A stretch of 64,000 bases of DNA from Kitasatospora sp. NBC_01250 (GCF_036226465.1 NZ_CP108476.1:7316001-7380000); one strand, 5' to 3'; shown: positions 7,950 through 16,852, counted from the first letter of the stretch. Numbers and translations are program-made. The notes: generated by a model from the letters alone, not told the origin.

Positions 7950-8549
7950 ATGACAGCGACCACCACGGCCCGTCCGGCCGCTCGCATCACACCGTTGGCC
8001 GAGGCACTGGTGGCGCGGATCCGCGCCGTGGTGAGCCGAGGTCTGACCCCCGCGCTGACCGCCGGGCTGGCGGCCGAGGAGCTGCGCGGCTTCCTCGGCG
8101 ACCCCGAACTGCTCACCGCCGAGCAGCAGCTCGGCGACCCGGACCACTACCGCCAGCACGTGCTGCACGCCGAGGTGGACGGCAGCTTCTCGGTGGTCGC
8201 GCTGGTCTGGCTCCCCGGGCAGCAGACCGCGATCCACGACCACGTCTCCTGGTGCGTGGCCGGGGTGCACCAGGGCCAGGAGAGCGAGCGCCGCTACCGG
8301 CTGGTCCCCGAGGGCACCGGTACGGCGCGGCTGGTCGCCACCGAGGACGTGGTCAACCCGCTCGGCTCGGTCGCCGGTTTCGCGCCGCCCGGGGACATCC
8401 ACCTGGTGCGCAACTCCTGTAGCGGCACCGCGATCTCGATCCACCTCTACGGCGCGGACGTGCTGCGCCTGGGCAGCAGCGTCCGCCGCGTCTACCAGTG
8501 CCCGGAGGGCGAGCAGGACCAGGGGGTGTCCGGCCGGGCAGCTTGCTGA
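7950..8549 (+). CDS. Cysteine dioxygenase family protein
   Basis: 199-residue cupin. The non-haem iron ligands of cysteine dioxygenase are visible: His96 and His98 in AIHDHVSWC and His151 in PPGDIHLVRN. The enzyme oxidises L-cysteine to cysteine sulfinate using O2. Related actinobacterial proteins may instead use other thiols such as 3-mercaptopropionate, and the sequence does not settle this. ATG start with GGAAG upstream. The LysR gene immediately before it is the likely regulator. The stop codon lies inside the left arm of a long inverted repeat. Confidence 0.85.
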   Translation: MTATTTARPAARITPLAEALVARIRAVVSRGLTPALTAGLAAEELRGFLGDPELLTAEQQLGDPDHYRQHVLHAEVDGSFSVVALVWLPGQQTAIHDHVSWCVAGVHQGQESERRYRLVPEGTGTARLVATEDVVNPLGSVAGFAPPGDIHLVRNSCSGTAISIHLYGADVLRLGSSVRRVYQCPEGEQDQGVSGRAAC

Positions 8550-8631
8550 CGGGGCGCCGGTGTGGGGGACCTGCCGGGACGGGCCGGTGGGGGCGGCCCC
8601 AGGGGAGCCCGGCGGATGGCGCCCCGTCAGC
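8545..8631. terminator. Long inverted repeat between convergent genes
   Basis: Perfect 14-base arms, GCTGACGGGGCGCC (8545-8558) and GGCGCCCCGTCAGC (8618-8631), are separated by a 59-base GC-rich loop containing further stems. It sits between the converging cysteine dioxygenase and DPF-repeat protein genes and could stop transcription in both directions. Confidence 0.45.
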
Positions 8632-8642
8632 TGCTGCTGCGG

Positions 8643-10691
8643 CTAGGAGAACGGATCGGGCTTGAGCGGCGCTGACGATTCGCTTGCGTTGCTGGTCACC
8701 GGTGCGGGCGCGACGTGGTTGTCGGGCGCGAACGGGTCGAAGTCCGGCGGTGGGACGTTCACCCGGGTGCCCTTGGAGGCTGCGGCCGGCTCGGGTGCGC
8801 TCTGGGGTTCGGTCTGCGGCGCGAAGGGGTCGAAGTCCGGCGGTGGGACGTTGACCGGGGTGCCCTTGGGGGCCTGCGCCTCGGCCGGCTCGGCGGCGGG
8901 TGCGCTCGGGGGCTCGGTCTGCGGGGCGAACGGGTCGAAGTCCGGCGGCGGGACGTTGACGCGGGTGCCCTTGCCGGGTGCGGGGGCGGGCGCGGCGGTG
9001 GTGGCCGGTGCGGCGGTGGGGGCCGTGGTGGGCTTGGCCGGCGCGCTGGGCGAGTTGCGGGTGACGGTGCCGAAGGGGTCGAGCGGCTCGTTCTTCACCA
9101 CCGTGCCGAACGGGTCGAGCGCCGACGGGGCGGGCTCGGGCTGCGGTTCGGGCGCGGCGGCGGCCACCGGGGCCGCGGTGGGAGCTGCGGCCGGCTCGGG
9201 TGCGCTCTGGGGTTCGGTCTGCGGCGCGAAGGGGTCGAAGTCCGGCGGGGGGACGTTGACCGGGGTGCCCTTCCTGGCGGGCTCGGGCTGCGGCTCGGGC
9301 GCGGGGGTGGGTGCGGGCGCGACGACGGGCGGCGCGGGCGGGGCCGCAGGCGCGGTCGGGGGCATCGGGGGTGGCGGCGGTGCGGCGACCGGGGGAGCGG
9401 GCTGCGCGGGCAGCGGCGCGGGTGCAGGTACGGGTGCGGGCGCCGGAGCAGGTGCCGGAGCGGGTGCCGGCTGTGGAGCCGGAGCCGGGGCTGGTGCCGG
9501 GGCGGGCGGCTGGGCCACCGGCGTCACCGTCGCCGGCGCGAACGCAGCGGCGCCGGAGCCCGGGTCGAGCCGCCCGTCCACCCCGTCCCAGCCGAACTCC
9601 ACGCTCTGCAGCAGCTCCGCGAAGACGGTCGCGTACAGCTCCCAGTCCTCGCCGTGCGCGGTCCCCAGCTGCACGGTCAGCAGCGAGACGCCGTCCGGCA
9701 GCGGCAGGAACGCCTGGACCACCGAGGAGACCACCCAGCGCCGGGTGCCGTCGGCGGCCAGCGCGGCCGGGATCGCCCCGGTCCGGCCCTGGACCAGCAC
9801 CACGGCGGGACCGGACGGCAGGATCACCGTCCACACCTCCGCCTGGGGGCGGGAGGTGGCCAGTTCGGCGGCGAGCTCGGCGATCGGTGTCCGGTCCCGG
9901 TGCAGCGCGACGACCAGCGAGGCGTTGCTCGGCCGCCCCTCGATCCGCACCGCCGCGATCGCGCTGAACCGCACGTCGGCAGCCGCGTTCTCGTCCAGCA
10001 GCGCGGCGTTGAGCACGGCCCAGTCCCGGCGGGCGGACGGACCCTCGGCGGCGAACAGCTCCTCCGCCACCTCGCCGAGCTGCTCGGCCGAGGCCTGGTC
10101 GCCGCCGCGCGCGGTCAGCGCGTGGAAGGCGGGCGGCACGCTCAGCCGCACCTCCACCCCGCTGCCGGTGGGCAGTTCGGCGGGAAACAGGGTCTGCCGG
10201 CCGGCGGCGAGCTCGGCCAGCGGTGCGGCGAAGGGTGGCCGCAGCCGGGCGGCCGAGGGCTCGGCGGTGACCGGCAGCTGGAAGGCGGCCAGCGTGGTCG
10301 CCGCCACCCCGCGCACCGGCTCGCGGCCGTAGCGGACCAGCAACTGCTCGACGGTGCCGGCGGCCGAGCCGGTGGGCGGCTGCGTGGCGCAGGAGACCAG
10401 GGTGCCGCGGCCGGGGCGGGCCAGCCGGCCGTGGCCGCTCTGGTGGAGCCAGGTGTCGAAGAGGGCGGGGCCCGGCGACTGCTCCGCGCCGGCCGCGCGC
10501 GGGCCGGCGAAGAGGGCCTCGGGCGCCTGCCGGCTGACGTCGGGACCGAGCAGCGCCTCGGCCAGCGAGTCGAGCGTCGCGGAGATCCGTTCGGCGGGGG
10601 CCACCACGGCCGCTCCCGCCAGGCCCACCGCCGCCTGACCGCCTGCTCCCGCCAGGCCCATGGGCGCGCCCCCGTGGCCGTCCTGCGTCAT
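8643..10691 (-). CDS. Large Ala/Pro-rich protein with DPF-containing repeats, function unknown
   Basis: 682 residues from the ATG in MTQDGHGGAPMGLAG. The N-terminal ~380 residues look globular (alternating LFAG, WVVSSVVQAFLPLPDG and LQSVEFGWDG segments). They are followed by a long low-complexity linker of Ala-Pro dipeptides (about 385-470). The C-terminal third carries four near-identical modules, KGT(P/R)VNVPPPDFDPFAP, near residues 474, 572, 608 and 638, plus two DPFGTV motifs and a terminal KPDPFS. No signal peptide or membrane helix is visible, so it is probably cytosolic. I do not recognise the globular part. The repeats look like linear binding motifs on a disordered tail. Confidence 0.75.
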   Translation of the reverse strand: MTQDGHGGAPMGLAGAGGQAAVGLAGAAVVAPAERISATLDSLAEALLGPDVSRQAPEALFAGPRAAGAEQSPGPALFDTWLHQSGHGRLARPGRGTLVSCATQPPTGSAAGTVEQLLVRYGREPVRGVAATTLAAFQLPVTAEPSAARLRPPFAAPLAELAAGRQTLFPAELPTGSGVEVRLSVPPAFHALTARGGDQASAEQLGEVAEELFAAEGPSARRDWAVLNAALLDENAAADVRFSAIAAVRIEGRPSNASLVVALHRDRTPIAELAAELATSRPQAEVWTVILPSGPAVVLVQGRTGAIPAALAADGTRRWVVSSVVQAFLPLPDGVSLLTVQLGTAHGEDWELYATVFAELLQSVEFGWDGVDGRLDPGSGAAAFAPATVTPVAQPPAPAPAPAPAPQPAPAPAPAPAPAPVPAPAPLPAQPAPPVAAPPPPPMPPTAPAAPPAPPVVAPAPTPAPEPQPEPARKGTPVNVPPPDFDPFAPQTEPQSAPEPAAAPTAAPVAAAAPEPQPEPAPSALDPFGTVVKNEPLDPFGTVTRNSPSAPAKPTTAPTAAPATTAAPAPAPGKGTRVNVPPPDFDPFAPQTEPPSAPAAEPAEAQAPKGTPVNVPPPDFDPFAPQTEPQSAPEPAAASKGTRVNVPPPDFDPFAPDNHVAPAPVTSNASESSAPLKPDPFS

Positions 10692-10770
10692 GCTCCGCAG
10701 CCCCCGATCGCTCTCTGTCGTGCTGTTCCGTCCGCTCCGCTGTTGTATCAGACCGGCCGGACGGCCCTGG

Positions 10771-11580
10771 CTACGTGCCCGCCTGCTCGGGATCCGGCGC
10801 CGGGGCGACCAGGGCACCGAGGGCCTCGGGCAGGCCGGGCACGGTCAGCAGGCCGCTGAGGTCGCGCACCAGCGCGCCGGTCGGGGTGCCCGGGTGCTCG
10901 GCGGCCAGGAAGCCGGGCAGCGCGGCGGCCAGCTCCGGCTCGCGCGCGGCCGTCACCACCAGGGCGGCCACGAAGTCCTGCACCAGCCGCTGGCGGACCT
11001 GCCCGCGGGGCGGCTGCTGCCGGTCGGCCAGCCAGGCGAGCGAGCTGATCTCGGCGTTGGCGATCCAGGTCCGCACCGCCAGCCGCAGCCCGGGGCTCGG
11101 ATCCGCCAGTGCGAGGTGGGCCAGGATCTGGTCCTGGGCGGCCTGCCGGACCTCGTCGATCACCGCGTTGGTGCCGGGGCTGGCCGCCACCGAGCCGCCG
11201 CGCAGCAGGGCCGCGAAGCCGGGGCCGTGGCCGGCCACGAAGTCCAGGTAGCGGTCCATCACTCGGGCCAGCCGCTCGGAGAGCGGGCCGGTGTGCGGCT
11301 CCTCGAAGCGGCCGGCCAGCTCCTGCCCGGCCCGGCGCAGCGACTCCTCGTAGATCGCCTGCTTGCCGGGGAAGTAGTGGTAGACCAGCGGCCGGGAGGC
11401 GCCCGCCGCCGCCGCGATGTCGTCGATCGACACCTCTTCCGGCGGCCGGGCGCTGAACAGTTCCAGGGCGACGGCGATCAGCTGCTCACGCCGCTCGTCG
11501 ACGCTCAACCGCCGTCGCGGCTGGGCTCTGGCCGCGGGCTGGGACGCCGCGTGCGGCGTGCGGGGGGACATGGGCGTCAC
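10771..11580 (-). CDS. TetR family transcriptional regulator
   Basis: 269 residues. The N-terminal helix-turn-helix domain is clear: RREQLIAVALELFSARPPEEVSIDDIAAAAGASRPLVYHYFPGK (given here only as landmarks at about 30-73), with the recognition helix around GASRPLVYHYF. The rest is an all-helical ligand domain. Two ATG starts (11580 and 11571) are possible. It is divergent from the molybdenum oxidoreductase gene, with 120 bases between, so it may control that two-gene unit. Ligand unknown. Confidence 0.87.
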   Translation of the reverse strand: MTPMSPRTPHAASQPAARAQPRRRLSVDERREQLIAVALELFSARPPEEVSIDDIAAAAGASRPLVYHYFPGKQAIYEESLRRAGQELAGRFEEPHTGPLSERLARVMDRYLDFVAGHGPGFAALLRGGSVAASPGTNAVIDEVRQAAQDQILAHLALADPSPGLRLAVRTWIANAEISSLAWLADRQQPPRGQVRQRLVQDFVAALVVTAAREPELAAALPGFLAAEHPGTPTGALVRDLSGLLTVPGLPEALGALVAPAPDPEQAGT

Positions 11581-11700
11581 CCTATCCAGCCCTGCGATCC
11601 GGCCCCACCCCTGTCAGGGGGCCGGAGGTCCGCTCGCGGATGTGACGAAAGTCTGACGTCCCGGCCGCGAGCGGCCCGGCCCTCATCAACGGCGGTGACA

Positions 11701-12432
11701 ATGGCGGACGTGAACGACGATGCACCGACCCGAGGCACTCCGGTCGGCCGACGTGTCCTGCTCGGGATGCTCGGCCTGGGCGTGGCCGGGGTCGCCGCGG
11801 GCCCGACCCTGTCCAACGCCGTGAACTCGGCGCTGGCCGGGATAGCGCAGAAGGACCCGACCGGGCTGACCGGCCTGCTGCCCGACTCCGGCGGTTTCCG
11901 CTACTACTCGGTCACCGGCCCGGTTCCGGTCAGGACGGCTGCCGACTACCGGCTCTCCATCGGTGGCCTGGTGGACCGGCCGCGCAGCTACACGCTGGCC
12001 GACCTCCAGGCGCTGCCGCAGACCCGGTTGGTGCACGACGTGCAGTGCGTGACCGGCTGGCGGGTGCCCGGCACGCCGTTCGAAGGGGTCAGGCTCGCGG
12101 ACCTGTTGACGGCGGCCGGAGTCCAGGCGGGCGGCACCGCCGTGCACTTCACCTGCTTCGACGGCAGTTACACCGAGAGCCTCACGCTGGACCAGGCACG
12201 CCGGGATGACGTGCTGGTGGCGCTGAAGATGCAGGACAAACCGGTCACCCACGACCACGGCGGCCCGGTGCGGCTCTACGTGGCGCCGATGTACTTCTAC
12301 AAGTCGGCGAAGTGGCTCTCCGGCATCACCGTCACACCCAAGGTCGAGACCGGTTACTGGGAGAACTACGGCTATGACGTCGACGCCTGGGTCGGGAAGT
12401 CGAACGGGCGCGACGATGCCCCGACCAGCTGA
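11701..12432 (+). CDS. Tat-exported molybdopterin-dependent oxidoreductase
   Basis: 243 residues. The twin-arginine leader GRRVLLGMLGLGVAGVAAGP (Arg17-Arg18) predicts export of the folded cofactor-containing protein. The mature part is a sulfite oxidase-fold molybdopterin domain with the molybdenum-ligand cysteine in VHDVQCVTGW (Cys116) and the YTESLTL and VRLYVAPMYFYKSAKWL segments. It is close in organisation to MsrP/YedY: a catalytic subunit followed at once by a membrane cytochrome b. The true substrate (methionine sulfoxide or another S- or N-oxide) cannot be told. ATG at 11701, as the next upstream in-frame ATG would add only three residues. Confidence 0.85.
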   Translation: MADVNDDAPTRGTPVGRRVLLGMLGLGVAGVAAGPTLSNAVNSALAGIAQKDPTGLTGLLPDSGGFRYYSVTGPVPVRTAADYRLSIGGLVDRPRSYTLADLQALPQTRLVHDVQCVTGWRVPGTPFEGVRLADLLTAAGVQAGGTAVHFTCFDGSYTESLTLDQARRDDVLVALKMQDKPVTHDHGGPVRLYVAPMYFYKSAKWLSGITVTPKVETGYWENYGYDVDAWVGKSNGRDDAPTS

Positions 12433-13102
12433 CATGGACGGGGACCGGCCGCTGCCCCGGTTCACCCGCGCCGAGCGCTGGGTGCACCGCTGCACGGCGA
12501 CGCTGATGCTGATCTGCATCGCCACCGCCGCCTGCCTCTACCTGCCGCAGCTGGCCGAGCTGGTGGGCCGCCGGCGCCTGGTGGAGACGGTGCACGAGTG
12601 GTCGGGGCTGGCGCTGCCGGTGCCACTGCTGCTTGGCCTCGGCTCCCGGGCGCTGCGCCGGGACCTGGGCCGGCTGAACCGCTTCGCGCCCTACGACCGG
12701 GAGTGGCTGAAGGCGGCGCTGTGGCGCTCCTACCGGCGCAGCGCCGGGAAGTTCAACGCGGGGCAGAAGCTCTGGGCGAGCTGGATCGCGGGCGCCACGC
12801 TGGTGATGCTCGGCACCGGGCTGCTGATGTGGTTCACCGGCCTGGCCCCGCTGAGCTGGCGCACCGGGGCGACCTTCGTGCACGACTGGCTGGCGCTCGC
12901 GGTGGGCGTGGTGGTCGGCGGCCACCTGTGGATGGCGCTGCGCGACCCGCAGGCCCGGCGCGGGATGCGCACCGGGTGGGTGGAGCGTGACTGGGCGGTG
13001 CGCGAGCACCCGCAGTGGGAGCCCACCGAGGAGGAGGGCGACCGGACGAGCGGTCCGGGCCGCGCCCCCGCGCGGCTGCCGGATCAGCCGCGGGCCAGGT
13101 AG
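12416..13102 (+). CDS. Cytochrome b/b6-domain membrane protein, partner of the molybdenum enzyme
   Basis: 228 residues with four hydrophobic segments (about 26-43, 63-76, 122-142 and 155-176). Histidines suited to haem binding lie near the helices: WVHRC, TVHEWSG, FVHDWLA and VGGHLWMAL. It would pass electrons from the quinone pool to the exported molybdenum enzyme, as MsrQ does for MsrP (inference from pairing). The start at 12416 overlaps the previous gene by 17 bases; ATGs at 12374 and 12434 are alternatives, and none has a strong ribosome site. Its end overlaps the converging NUDIX gene by 19 bases. Confidence 0.75.
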   Translation: MPRPADMDGDRPLPRFTRAERWVHRCTATLMLICIATAACLYLPQLAELVGRRRLVETVHEWSGLALPVPLLLGLGSRALRRDLGRLNRFAPYDREWLKAALWRSYRRSAGKFNAGQKLWASWIAGATLVMLGTGLLMWFTGLAPLSWRTGATFVHDWLALAVGVVVGGHLWMALRDPQARRGMRTGWVERDWAVREHPQWEPTEEEGDRTSGPGRAPARLPDQPRAR

Positions 13103-13587
13103 CGCCGGTAGGCCTCGCGCCCGTCGGGGACGAACTCCCAGCGGGTCAGCCGGTCGGCGACCTCGGCGTCGGTGAGCCAGCCGTGCCAGTCGATCTCCTC
13201 GGCCTGCGGCGCCACCGGTCCGGTCCAGCGGGCCTCGTGCACGTCGCAGAACCAGGAGTGGCCGGGCTCCTCGAAGAGGAAGCGGAACAGCGGCTCGGTG
13301 CTGATGCCGGTCACGCCCAGCTCCTCCTCGGCCTCCCGGACGGCGGCCTCGGCGTAGCTCTCGCCGGTGCCGACCACCCCGCCGACGAAGACGTCGTGGG
13401 CGCCCGGCGCGAAGAGCTTGTCGGCCGAGCGGCGGTGCACGAAGATCCGCCCCTCGGCGTCGCGGACCAGGATCATCACGCAGCGGTGGGTCAGGTTGCG
13501 CCGGTAGACCTCGCCGCGCGGCTCGGTGCCGATCACCCGGTCGTGCTCGTCGACCACGTCCAGCAGTTCATCCCGAGGATCACTCAT
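13084..13587 (-). CDS. NUDIX hydrolase
   Basis: 167 residues. The NUDIX box is complete: G-x5-E-x7-REAEEELGV within GGVVGTGESYAEAAVREAEE (about 72-96). The N-terminal DELLDVVDEHDRVIGTEPRG and RRNLTHRCVMI segments resemble the YfcD / isopentenyl-diphosphate isomerase-like branch of NUDIX proteins, but the isomerase-specific residues are not evident. It probably hydrolyses a nucleoside diphosphate derivative. ATG at 13587. The reading frame continues open far upstream, but that part is the antisense of the next gene. Confidence 0.87.
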   Translation of the reverse strand: MSDPRDELLDVVDEHDRVIGTEPRGEVYRRNLTHRCVMILVRDAEGRIFVHRRSADKLFAPGAHDVFVGGVVGTGESYAEAAVREAEEELGVTGISTEPLFRFLFEEPGHSWFCDVHEARWTGPVAPQAEEIDWHGWLTDAEVADRLTRWEFVPDGREAYRRYLARG

Positions 13588-13647
13588 GATGATCAGACTA
13601 GGCTGCTGAGGGAATCGGCGGGGCGAAGACGGCGGGATGGACGCGCG

Positions 13648-14871
13648 GTGGTGGAGATCTGGGGCGAGACGGCGCCGGGGTACGAGCCGGTGCGGGCGGC
13701 CTTCGAGCGGAACTTCCGCGACTACGGCGAGCTCGGTGCGGCCGTGGCGCTCTATGTCCGCGGGCACAAGGTGGTGGACCTGTGGGGAGGCGACGCGCGG
13801 CCCGAGGTCGGCGGCCGGCCGGCGCCCGCGGTGGCCTGGACGGCGGACACCGCCCAGGTGCTGCGCTCGGTGACCAAGGGCTGCACGGCCGCCGTCGCGC
13901 TGCTGCTGGCCCAGCGCGGCCTGCTCGACCTGGACGCGCCGGTGGCCGGGTACTGGCCGGAGTTCAAGGCGGCCGGCAAGGAGCGGATCCCGGTGCGCTG
14001 GCTGCTCTCGCACCGCGCCGGGCTGCCCGCGCTGGACACCCCGCTGCGGGTGGAGGACGTGCTGGCCTGGGAGCCCGCGGTGGCCGCCGTCGCCGCGCAG
14101 GCGCCGGCCTGGGAGCCGGGCAGCGCGCACGGCTACCACCCCTACACCTTCGGCTGGCTGGTCGGCGAGGTGGTGCGGCGGGTGAGCGGACGCACGGTGG
14201 GGCGGTACTTCGCCGAGGAGATCGCCCGGCCGCTCGGCCTGGACCTGTGGATCGGGCTGCCGGGCGGAGCCGCGCCCCGGGTGGGCCGGCTGGTGGACCT
14301 GCCCGCGCCGCCGGTCGCCGTCGGTGAGGGGTCGGGCGGGCTGCGACTGCGGCCCAAGCGCTCGGTGGTGGCCGCCTACCAGGACCCGGCCTCGCTGACC
14401 GCCCGCGCCTTCGGGGCCGTCGAACCGCGGCTGGACCTGAACGACCCGGCCGTGCAGGCCGCCGAGATCCCCGGCGCCAACGGGGTCGGCACGGCCCGCG
14501 CGGTGGCCCGCTTCTACGCGGCGCTGATCGGTGCGGCCGACCGGCCCGGTGGCCCGCCCGGGCAGCCGCTGCCCGCGCTCTTCTCGCCCGCGACGCTGGC
14601 CGAGGCGGTGGGGCCGGCCGCCGATGGGCCCGACCGGGTGCTGATCGTCAACTCGCGCTTCGGGCACGGTTACTTCCGGCACAGTTCGACCTCGCCGATG
14701 ACCTCGCCCGCGGCCTTCGGACACCCGGGGCGCGGCGGAGCGCTGGGGTTCGCCGATCCGGAGCTCGGGCTGGGCTTCGGCTACGTCACCTGCGGGATGC
14801 AGCCGGGGGTGACCGGCGACATCCGCTCGCGGGGGCTGATCGCGGCCGTGCGGTCCTGCCTCGCCGCCTGA
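13648..14871 (+). CDS. Beta-lactamase-fold serine hydrolase (EstB/class C-like)
   Basis: 407 residues of the beta-lactamase/D-alanyl carboxypeptidase fold. The nucleophile motif SxxK is in RSVTKGC, a tyrosine motif in HGYHPYTFGWL, and the C-terminal HPGRGGALGFADP replaces KTG as in EstB-type esterases. No signal peptide is seen, so it is probably a cytosolic esterase or amidase rather than a secreted beta-lactamase. Two consecutive GTG codons (13648 and 13651) are candidate starts. It is divergent from the NUDIX gene with about 60 bases between. Physiological substrate unknown. Confidence 0.82.
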   Translation: MVEIWGETAPGYEPVRAAFERNFRDYGELGAAVALYVRGHKVVDLWGGDARPEVGGRPAPAVAWTADTAQVLRSVTKGCTAAVALLLAQRGLLDLDAPVAGYWPEFKAAGKERIPVRWLLSHRAGLPALDTPLRVEDVLAWEPAVAAVAAQAPAWEPGSAHGYHPYTFGWLVGEVVRRVSGRTVGRYFAEEIARPLGLDLWIGLPGGAAPRVGRLVDLPAPPVAVGEGSGGLRLRPKRSVVAAYQDPASLTARAFGAVEPRLDLNDPAVQAAEIPGANGVGTARAVARFYAALIGAADRPGGPPGQPLPALFSPATLAEAVGPAADGPDRVLIVNSRFGHGYFRHSSTSPMTSPAAFGHPGRGGALGFADPELGLGFGYVTCGMQPGVTGDIRSRGLIAAVRSCLAA

Positions 14872-14907
14872 GGGCGCTCCCTCCGGGGGTCCCTCCGGGA
14901 GGCCCGA

Positions 14908-14944
14908 CGGTGGGCCGCCCGACGCGAGGCCGGGCGGCCCACCG
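14908..14944. terminator. Perfect 14-bp hairpin between convergent genes
   Basis: Arms CGGTGGGCCGCCCG and CGGGCGGCCCACCG enclose a 9-base loop. It lies between the stops of the serine hydrolase (plus) and DUF779 (minus) genes and probably acts in both directions. Confidence 0.65.
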
Positions 14945-14946
14945 GT

Positions 14947-15315
14947 TCAGCCGAGTTCCGCCGTCTCCTGGTCGGTCAGCAGCCGCGAGCGGGTCAGGAA
15001 CCGCTGCCCGGTCGGCGTCTCCAGCGAGAAGCCGCTGCCGCGCCCGGGCACCACGTCGATGGTCAGGTGGGTGTGCGACCAGTAGGCGAACTGGTCGCGG
15101 GCCATCCAGACACCGACCGGGTCGCGCAGCCCGGTCACCGTCAGCTCGCCGAGCAGCACATCGCTCTCGGAGGTGCGGAACTCCCCGGCGGGGTAGCACA
15201 TCGGCGCCGACCCGTCGCAGCAGCCGCCGGACTGATGGAACATCAGCGGCCCGTGCTCCAGCGCGAGTTCGCGCAGCAGCTCGGCCGCCGCCGCCGTGAT
15301 CGCCACCCGTGCCAT
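14947..15315 (-). CDS. DUF779 protein, aldehyde dehydrogenase companion
   Basis: 122 residues containing HQSGGCCDGSAPMCY, a cysteine-rich signature of the DUF779 family, and HTHLTIDVVPGRGSGFSLE near the C-terminus. DUF779 genes are found next to acetaldehyde-type aldehyde dehydrogenases in many bacteria; the role is not established. Here it follows the dehydrogenase by 31 bases on the same strand, so they form an operon. The three closely spaced cysteines and the histidine pair suggest a metal site (inference). Confidence 0.82.
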   Translation of the reverse strand: MARVAITAAAAELLRELALEHGPLMFHQSGGCCDGSAPMCYPAGEFRTSESDVLLGELTVTGLRDPVGVWMARDQFAYWSHTHLTIDVVPGRGSGFSLETPTGQRFLTRSRLLTDQETAELG

Positions 15316-15346
15316 CAGCGGGTCCCGCCCGTCGCAAGCCCGTTCA

Positions 15347-16852
15347 TCAGAAGAAGCCCAGTGCCTGCGGCGAGTAGCTGACCAGCAGGTTCTTGGTCTG
15401 CTGGTAGTGGTCCAGCATCATCTTGTGGGTCTCGCGGCCGATCCCGGAGTTCTTGTAGCCGCCGAAGGCCGCGTGCGCCGGGTACAGGTGGTACGAATTG
15501 GTCCACACCCGCCCGGCCTGGATCGCCCGCCCGGCCCGGTAGGCGGTCGAGCCGTCCCGGCTCCAGACGCCCGCGCCCAGCCCGTAGAGCGTGTCGTTGG
15601 CCTGCGCGATGCCGTCCTCGAAGTCCTCGAAGCGGGCCACCGCGACCACCGGTCCGAAGATCTCCTCCTGGAAGATCCGCATCCCGTTGTGGCCCTCGAA
15701 GACGGTCGGCGCCACGTAGTAGCCGCCCGCCAGATCGCCGCCGAGCTCGACCCGTTCGCCGCCGGCCAGCACCTTGGCGCCCTCGGCCTGGCCGATCTCG
15801 ATGTAGGAGAGGATCTTCTCCAGCTGGTCGTTGCTGGCCTGGGCGCCGACCATGGTCTCGGTGTCCAGCGGGTTGCCCTGCTTGATGGCCCGCACCCGCT
15901 CCAGGCCGTCGCCGAGGAACCGGTCGTAGACCGACGACTGGATCAGCGCCCGGCTGGGACAGGTGCAGACCTCGCCCTGGTTGAGGGCGAACATGGTGAA
16001 GCCCTCCAACGCCTTGTCGTAGAAGGCGTCCTGCTCGGCCGCGACGTCCGCGAAGAACAGGTTGGGGCTCTTGCCGCCCAGCTCCAGGGAGACCGGGATC
16101 AGGTTGGCGCTGGCGTACTGCATGATCAGCCGGCCCGTGGTGGTCTCGCCGGTGAAGGCGATCTTGCGGATCCGGCTGCTGGAGGCCAGCGGCTTGCCCG
16201 CCTCCACGCCGAAGCCGTTGACCACGTTGACCACCCCGGCCGGCAGCAGGTCGGCGATCAGCTCGATCAGGACCAGGATCGAGGCGGGGGTCTGCTCGGC
16301 GGGCTTGAGCACGACCGCGTTGCCCGCGGCCAGGGCCGGGGCGAGCTTCCAGATCGCCATCAGGATCGGGAAGTTCCACGGGATGATCTGGCCGACCACG
16401 CCCAGCGGCTCGTGGAAGTGGTAGGCGACGGTCTCCTCGTCGATCTGCGAGAGCGAGCCCTCCTGGGCCCGGATCGCGCCGGCGAAGTAGCGCAGGTGGT
16501 CGATGGCCAGCGGGATGTCCGCGGCCAGCGTCTCGCGCACCGGCTTGCCGTTCTCCCAACTCTCCGCGACGGCGAGCAGTTCGAGGTTGCTCTCCATCCG
16601 GTCGGCTATCCGGTTCAGCAGCAGCGCCCGCTCGGCGGGGGAGGTGCGGCCGAAGGCGGGCGCGGCGGCGTGCGCCGCGTCCAGGGCCAACTCGACGTCG
16701 GCGGCGCTGGATCGGGCGACCTCGCAGAAGACCTGACCGGTGACCGGGGTCGGGTTCTGGAAGTACTGGCCGCGGACCGGCGGCACCCAGGCGCCGCCGA
16801 TCCAGTTCTCGTAGCGGGACTTGAAGCTGGTGGGCGGCTGAAAGATCGTCAA
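15347..16852 (-). CDS. NAD-dependent aldehyde dehydrogenase (acetaldehyde/ExaC type)
   Basis: 501 residues from a TTG start, chosen because GAGGAG lies 9 bases upstream and the protein then begins MTIFQPPTSFKSRYENWIGG, as relatives do. Catalytic residues: Cys296 in NQGEVCTCPSR, Glu257 in LELGGKSPN and the cofactor lysine Lys183 in LKPAEQTP; GQIIPWNFP is the oxyanion asparagine region. It oxidises acetaldehyde or other short aldehydes to acids. The coupled DUF779 gene supports the ExaC/AldA branch. The extra cysteine two residues after the nucleophile (CTC) is typical of this branch. Confidence 0.9.
   Translation of the reverse strand: MTIFQPPTSFKSRYENWIGGAWVPPVRGQYFQNPTPVTGQVFCEVARSSAADVELALDAAHAAAPAFGRTSPAERALLLNRIADRMESNLELLAVAESWENGKPVRETLAADIPLAIDHLRYFAGAIRAQEGSLSQIDEETVAYHFHEPLGVVGQIIPWNFPILMAIWKLAPALAAGNAVVLKPAEQTPASILVLIELIADLLPAGVVNVVNGFGVEAGKPLASSSRIRKIAFTGETTTGRLIMQYASANLIPVSLELGGKSPNLFFADVAAEQDAFYDKALEGFTMFALNQGEVCTCPSRALIQSSVYDRFLGDGLERVRAIKQGNPLDTETMVGAQASNDQLEKILSYIEIGQAEGAKVLAGGERVELGGDLAGGYYVAPTVFEGHNGMRIFQEEIFGPVVAVARFEDFEDGIAQANDTLYGLGAGVWSRDGSTAYRAGRAIQAGRVWTNSYHLYPAHAAFGGYKNSGIGRETHKMMLDHYQQTKNLLVSYSPQALGFF

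Noticed and set aside
8662..10859. Two long plus-strand open frames opposite the DPF-repeat protein
   Set aside because: Gly/Ala/Ser or Gly/Arg low-complexity translations caused by the repeats; no domain or ribosome site.
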